The notes beneath the pieces are model-generated. The model searched no databases. It was given only the letters and a program-made list of their open reading frames with translations, and was not told the origin of the DNA. 64,000 bases of DNA. Source: Galaxea fascicularis (taxonomy: Eukaryota; Cnidaria; Anthozoa; Scleractinia; Euphylliidae). The position numbers and the translations under genes are program-made. Numbering within the stretch: position 1 is the stretch's first letter; every line of letters starts with the position of its first letter. The stretch covers positions 33,300,382 to 33,364,381 of the forward strand of contig OX419338.1 in assembly GCA_948470475.1 (NCBI GenBank), in the 5' to 3' direction. Positions 59,324 through 64,000 of this stretch are shown piece after piece.

Positions 59324-62300
59324 TGGCGGATTGCCTGAAGGTAAAACGTCCTTTGGACGGTTTACTTTATAAGTTATACCATAAACGTTAACAGTAAAAC
59401 TGACATTTTCTACTTGCTTTTTTGCTCAGATACTTGTATTACACGGATACAGGTATGACGAGACATGACAGTTTATTATGTTCCAGCTGTATTTTTGCCA
59501 AAGTCCGGTGCCCGGCTGTAGGGTACAAAACATTAACCCAATCATACTATTTTTGTTTCGTTTTAACATTCTTATCCGTTTTTTACTTAGACAGAGTGCT
59601 CAAATCTGCAAAGGAAAACTTGGTGCTTTCAGAAAAGGACTGAAGAAACTTCCGCTCGAATTCGGTAAGCTTAAGCTTTAGGTTATATTTTTTTACGTAG
59701 GAATGTCGTGAAACATGTCGTCGTTGTTGTTCTTAGAAGTGAATCGAAGTAATGACTAATGACATGATTCTCCATTGATGTTATGCTTATATTTAGTTCA
59801 CTTGGTGTACAAGTGTGCATCTAGAAAATGAAACTAATTATCCATCTCATTTCTTTTTTTTGTTATGAGCAAACAGTCTACATTACTGCACCAAACAAAA
59901 TTCCAAATGACACCCAAGATGTTGCTGGTTTGAGTGAAGGTATAGTACTTTCACACTTTTATATTTCAAAGAATGTGTAAGACACTCTGTTTGTTTTTCT
60001 TTTGGTTAAAAGCATTGTAAATTGAGGGCTTTGTTCTGGTATCTATAACTTCAGAGTTCTTTTAGCAAGACTTCTGGACACAGCTCCTCACATTAATAAT
60101 GATTGTACATTCATTTTGTGACTCAAACTCATGACAATGATCATACCTGTCAACCTCCGGAGTTCCAAAATCTGGAGACGTCTCGAAATCCTCGCGTTGT
60201 GAGAATGCGTTTTACGACAATGTCCGAATACTCTCCGAGAACCACCCGAAGGCTTTCCGAATGTTCCCGATGTGACATCTTGAAAACAACGAAATTAATG
60301 AAAAAAAAAGAATTCGAAAGAAGCCGCGGATTTTCCCGGGAGATTTGGTGCTCTAACCTGGAGACCGGGAGATTTGATGAAAAACTTGGAGACTCCCGGT
60401 AAAACCGGGAGAGTTGACAGGTATGAATGATGCCTGTATAATTAATGAAGGGTGATGTGCAGAAATCTTTGAGAGACCCTGTAGCTTTCTGGACAAAGTC
60501 TCTGATTGGAGAACAAAACAGCAGATGACACAACTCAAACAATACCCCTTGCCACAATAACAAAAGAAGCTACAGGTCATAGGCACCAATGAAAATATAG
60601 CTCTGAAAGAGCTACACGATTACTCAAATCTTTCCATTCTTTTTTCAGTGCAAAATGAATATGGGTGGTGGTTTTCGACAGAAAATGATACTTACGACCC
60701 CCTTAATCCAACTGACATCTCGAAAGGATTTGACGAGTCACTAGAGCTTGTAAAGTCAACTTTCATTAACCAGGTATGTGCATATGCGTCACAGTGTGGT
60801 GTCCACAAAATGAACCCTATTGTGCAGGTTTACCGCCATCGACAGAAATAATTATAATATCCATACTCTTCCCATCTAAGGTTTTTTTGGTTTGGACCCC
60901 ACCCCCACCCCTCTGAAAATTCCAATATAGCTTCATACTTTCTTTAAAACAATTTTGCTTTTTCCACCCCCCCCCCCTCCTCCTCAGAAACCTTAACCTT
61001 CCATGGGGGGAGGTGTGGATAGTATCTGGAACTGAACAGTAAGGCTTTATGTCCCGTGCAAATGTGCCCTTTGATTATGGTGATTAGGATAAAAACTTTT
61101 AAAAATGATTTTATCTGTTGGATCAATTTTGCTTTTATTTCTTAAGTTAAAAGTTACTTCATTACTTGTAACTCTTCTTAAATCTCTTATTTATGTTGTT
61201 TTGTAGGGTCCATTTGATGGTAAGTATTGGACAAAACTGTCAAAAGCTGGAATACAAAGTATTTTGTTTAATTGACTGAAGTAATTAAACAGCATATTAC
61301 TTGGGGAGACAGGGTGGCCAAGTGGTTAGGGTGCTGGATTTCAATGCGGTGACCTGGGTTCAAATCCCGCACTGGCCACTAGCTAGTGTTGTTCTGGGTA
61401 AGTGCCTGGTTCAACTCCTCGGTCATTCTTGTAAAATAGCCAACTGGTTTGCCTCCCGCCAGTTGGGATTCTTATCATGTTAAGTTTATTTGAATTATTT
61501 GTTTCTTTGGATTTAAGAGGAGTGCCTGTAAACTAGCTTACTTCCACTATAAAGACAGCATATTACTTTTTCTCATTTTTGTTTCGTTTTGTTGATATTA
61601 GGTGTTCTTGGATTTAGTCAAGGCTCCTGTCTTGTATCAATTCTCTGTGCATTAAGGGAACAAGGTTGGATTGGTTGGCAGATTTATACTACTCATTATG
61701 AAATGTTCAAACAGTTATGCATGTTCTTATTGGTTGAATCAAGATTATTATATCTCAGAGAAAGGACACGCCCTAAATCATGTGCATGTGTAGTGGTTCA
61801 ATTTTATCCTTGGTTCAAATTTTGTTTTCCAATCGAACCACAACACATGCACTGTTGAGTTATAATGCACGCAGCTATGTCACAAGCTTGGGCACATGTA
61901 AATCTTGTGGTATTTATTGACAGAGAAATTTCATCAACAGACTTATGAATGGCTGCTTACACCTCTGGGACATTTTCTAAAAGAAATAAAAAACTTGTTC
62001 CTTGTACATTGTTGAGTCCTATAAACCCTTGGTAATTTTTAAGAACACTCAAGAAGTCCCAGAAGCACTCACCATTGACTTGGGCTTCTCTAGACACTTC
62101 TCTCATGTTCTTAAAAATTCTCATGTACTTATATAGCTCAATAAATGCACTCAGCACGTTTTTCATGACTTCAATAATAATTAACAATAATATTGTCATT
62201 TACCTAAGTGAAAGTGAATAGCAGTGGATATTTACCAAGCCGCAAAGCAGCTTCCACTTTCACAGATACCAAGGAGAATAACATTATGTTTGTTATTATT

Positions 62301-63399
62301 TCAGTATATACCACACAAGCAAAATAACTAGAGTCTTACTACTTAATTGTTAATGAATCCATGCTGCCAAACAAAATGTTTCATTGGTTGGAAAGATAAA
62401 ACCCTGTGTTTTTTTTCTCTATCAGGCTATTTACAGTTTAAATTTGCCATCCTTGTGGCTGGGTTCAAGTCACGATCATCAGGTCATAGTATTTATTATA
62501 ACAGCCCTATCTCATGTCCCACCCTACATGTGTTTGGGGATACAGACAGAGTCATACCAAAAGGTAAGAAATTGTAAAATAGTAGTTTTTGTATTTAGTA
62601 AATACTCTGTGTATTTGATTGAAATGAATGTCTCTTATTGCTGCTGAAGGTCTTTTACTTTTAATAAAGTTTTGTCAATCATGTAGCAATAGGCCGTTTG
62701 CAGTTTATGACCACATGGTACTCTAACAAACAGTGAAGATACTTCAACTTTGTCTTTCATGCCTCGTCTCACTAAATTAACATTTAGGGAAAACATTATG
62801 GACCACAATTTGAGCCTTAAAATAGAAATAACTTTGTTGTCCAAGTGATACTCATTGGTATGCCAAGCTATTTAAAGCAATTAATAGATTGTAACTAGTT
62901 ACGCCAAATTTTCCATCACGCAATATTGTCAACATACATGTACAGCTGTAGCTCAGGTCAGTAGCACTCATAACCTGCTGTGTCTTTTCTTTTGAACAGA
63001 AAACAGCGAAGACTTATTGCAACACTTTTCAAATGTCACCATTCTTTGTCATCCCGGAGGTTAGTGCCTCTGTCGTACTGTGTATTTAAAAGTAAACATA
63101 ACATTAGCATGTTTCTGAAAGGTCTATGTGGCAAAAGTACTGAATTAATAATATTATTAGTACAGAAAATAAATGCTTTATTGGTATTTACAAACAAAAG
63201 AAAATTAAACGTGGTTACAAAATACTAATTAACTCACTGTCCAGGGGACAAACACAAACTTATAAACCTTTCACCCAATGGGATTTTTTTTCATAATATT
63301 TTTTTCTTTTTCCCTTTGACAGGTCATTTCATTCCCACTCAAGCTCCACAAAGAAAAGTTTATATAGAGTTTCTGGAACAGTTTATCACCAAGACTTGA
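59324..63399 (+). CDS. OVCA2: OVCA2-type serine hydrolase (FSH1 family), 10 exons
   Basis: Exons: about 59324-59340, 59430-59452, 59591-59664, 59877-59939, 60649-60773, 61207-61219, 61602-61664, 62426-62563, 63000-63059 and 63323-63399. All introns are GT-AG, and junctions after exon 1 join in frame. The exon 1 edge is uncertain by one base; K6 followed by ILVLHGYR is the expected family start. The product has about 217 residues (human OVCA2 is slightly longer). Alpha/beta-hydrolase features are LVLHGYRQS near the N-terminus (oxyanion region), EYGWWF, the nucleophile elbow GFSQG (S111), FGDTDRVIP (catalytic Asp, probably D167) and PGGHFIP (H194). OVCA2 is a small cytosolic esterase preferring long-chain esters; its physiological substrate is not settled. 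Exon 6 is only 13 nt. The exon 7 donor (gttgga) is weak. Confidence 0.93.
60142..60425. mobile_element. 284-bp MITE with 6-bp target-site duplication
   Basis: It lies in OVCA2 intron 4. The ends catacctgtcaac and gttgacaggtatg are inverted repeats, extended imperfectly by ctccgg and ccgggag words. The direct repeat aatgat flanks it at 60136-60141 and 60426-60431. Open frames across it are by-products. Confidence 0.85.
61304..61500 (+). mobile_element. tRNA-derived SINE
   Basis: It lies in OVCA2 intron 6. The pol III A box tggccaagtgg (61316-61326) and B box gggttcaaatccc (61357-61369) are both intact, inside a degenerate Leu/Ser-type tRNA head (ccaagtggttaggg, then gctggatttcaatg). A tRNA-unrelated body follows, containing gcctcccgccagttgggatt and ending T-rich near 61500. 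Confidence 0.8.
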
Positions 63400-63889
63400 G
63401 AAATGTTTTTCTTAATACATTGAAATCTTTAGAAGGAAAATTAACAATACAAAATTTTAATGTTACTTCATGATGTTTTCACAACCTCCTGTCATCATTG
63501 TACCTTCAAGGTATATAGTCAGTTTTACCGTTGGTAAAAATAAATTCAACTTTAGGTGTCTTGGTAACTTTCAAAATAAATTACTGAACAGTTGCTTAGC
63601 TAAATGGGCTTAAAAATATATTCTTAACAACATCCAGGTTTGTGAGGGTAATTTATCATGGACTAACTGTCCTGGGACAGAAGCTACAGCTGGATCCAGA
63701 CCTAGAGATAAGGGAAGGGGGGAGGGACTCTCAAGAATTTTTTGGCCCTCTCGTTTTTTACACCTTAGTCCCATGTATCTTGGCTTTGGTCCAAAAATGA
63801 GGGGGCCAGGCCCCACTCTTAGATATGGCAATGGGTTAAACAAGAGAAGACGGATAAACATTAAAGATTGAAGTATAATGTGGAACCTG
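63400..63889. other. OVCA2 3' flank, no gene seen
   Basis: It probably includes the OVCA2 3' untranslated region; aataaa occurs near 63540 and 63575. A minus-strand 83-codon frame (63610-63861) has no recognisable domain. Confidence 0.45.
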
Positions 63890-64000
63890 TTTGGCCAATT
63901 TCAGTCCAGAGTGACCCATATTGGCCAATATTTAAGAATAACCCATGCTGGCCAAAAACTGGTCCATGGTTACCCATATTGGCCCAGAGTAACACATACT
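63890..64000 (+). repeat. Short degenerate minisatellite running off the window
   Basis: Recurring words gacccatattggcc, aacccatgctggcc, tacccatattggcc and aacacatact are spaced roughly 30-35 bp apart. At least three units are visible and the repeat continues past the end of the window. Confidence 0.65.

Noticed and set aside
60103..60563. Open frames of 99 and 137 codons in OVCA2 intron 4
   Set aside because: They overlap the MITE at 60142-60425 on both strands and derive from its GC-richer sequence.
61301..61483. 60-codon open frame
   Set aside because: It reads through the SINE with pol III A and B boxes.

Overview
The window is eukaryotic. Every larger gene except one is split by short GT-AG introns, AT-rich intergenic DNA is crowded with short inverted-repeat elements and tRNA-derived SINEs, and the two clearest host genes are metazoan (an EFHD/swiprosin calcium-binding protein and an OVCA2-type serine hydrolase). 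The style of the repeats suggests a cnidarian, probably a stony coral or sea anemone. That assignment is inference from pattern and was not tested by a search.

Layout. Positions 1-38200 are one uninterrupted satellite array of about 187 head-to-tail copies of a 204-bp AT-rich monomer, with nested higher-order repeats (five-monomer units of 1,020 bp inside super-repeats of about 5.3-5.5 kb) and a decayed right edge. Positions 38201-40775 hold several small foldback elements. The EFHD2-like gene lies at 40931-43277 (+, three exons), followed by a pogo-type MITE and a SINE fragment. An intronless phosphonatase-like HAD hydrolase lies at 45867-46556 (-), then a small apparently broken coding sequence at 46969-47391 (-).

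From about 47.9 to 56.1 kb is a complex repeat block: tandem related copies plus a large inverted repeat with arms of about 1.72 kb (48628-50349 and 54386-56116). Between the arms sits an apparently complete pogo/Tigger-type DNA transposon, 50857-53883. It encodes an intact CENP-B-like DDD transposase (+) and, divergently, a 151-residue HIRAN-like protein (-). The transposase ends in a textbook PCNA-interacting motif. Two independent links to replication forks in one element make this the most interesting system in the window.

Positions 57067-59063 (-) carry three in-phase exon candidates of an unrecognised gene. It is probably divergent from OVCA2, which is fully resolved as ten exons at 59324-63399 (+). 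OVCA2 introns hold a 284-bp MITE with a perfect 6-bp target-site duplication and a tRNA-derived SINE. The window ends in the start of a short degenerate minisatellite.

The host genes look like ordinary unrelated neighbours. The only genes that seem to form a functional unit are the transposase and the HIRAN-like gene inside the transposon.
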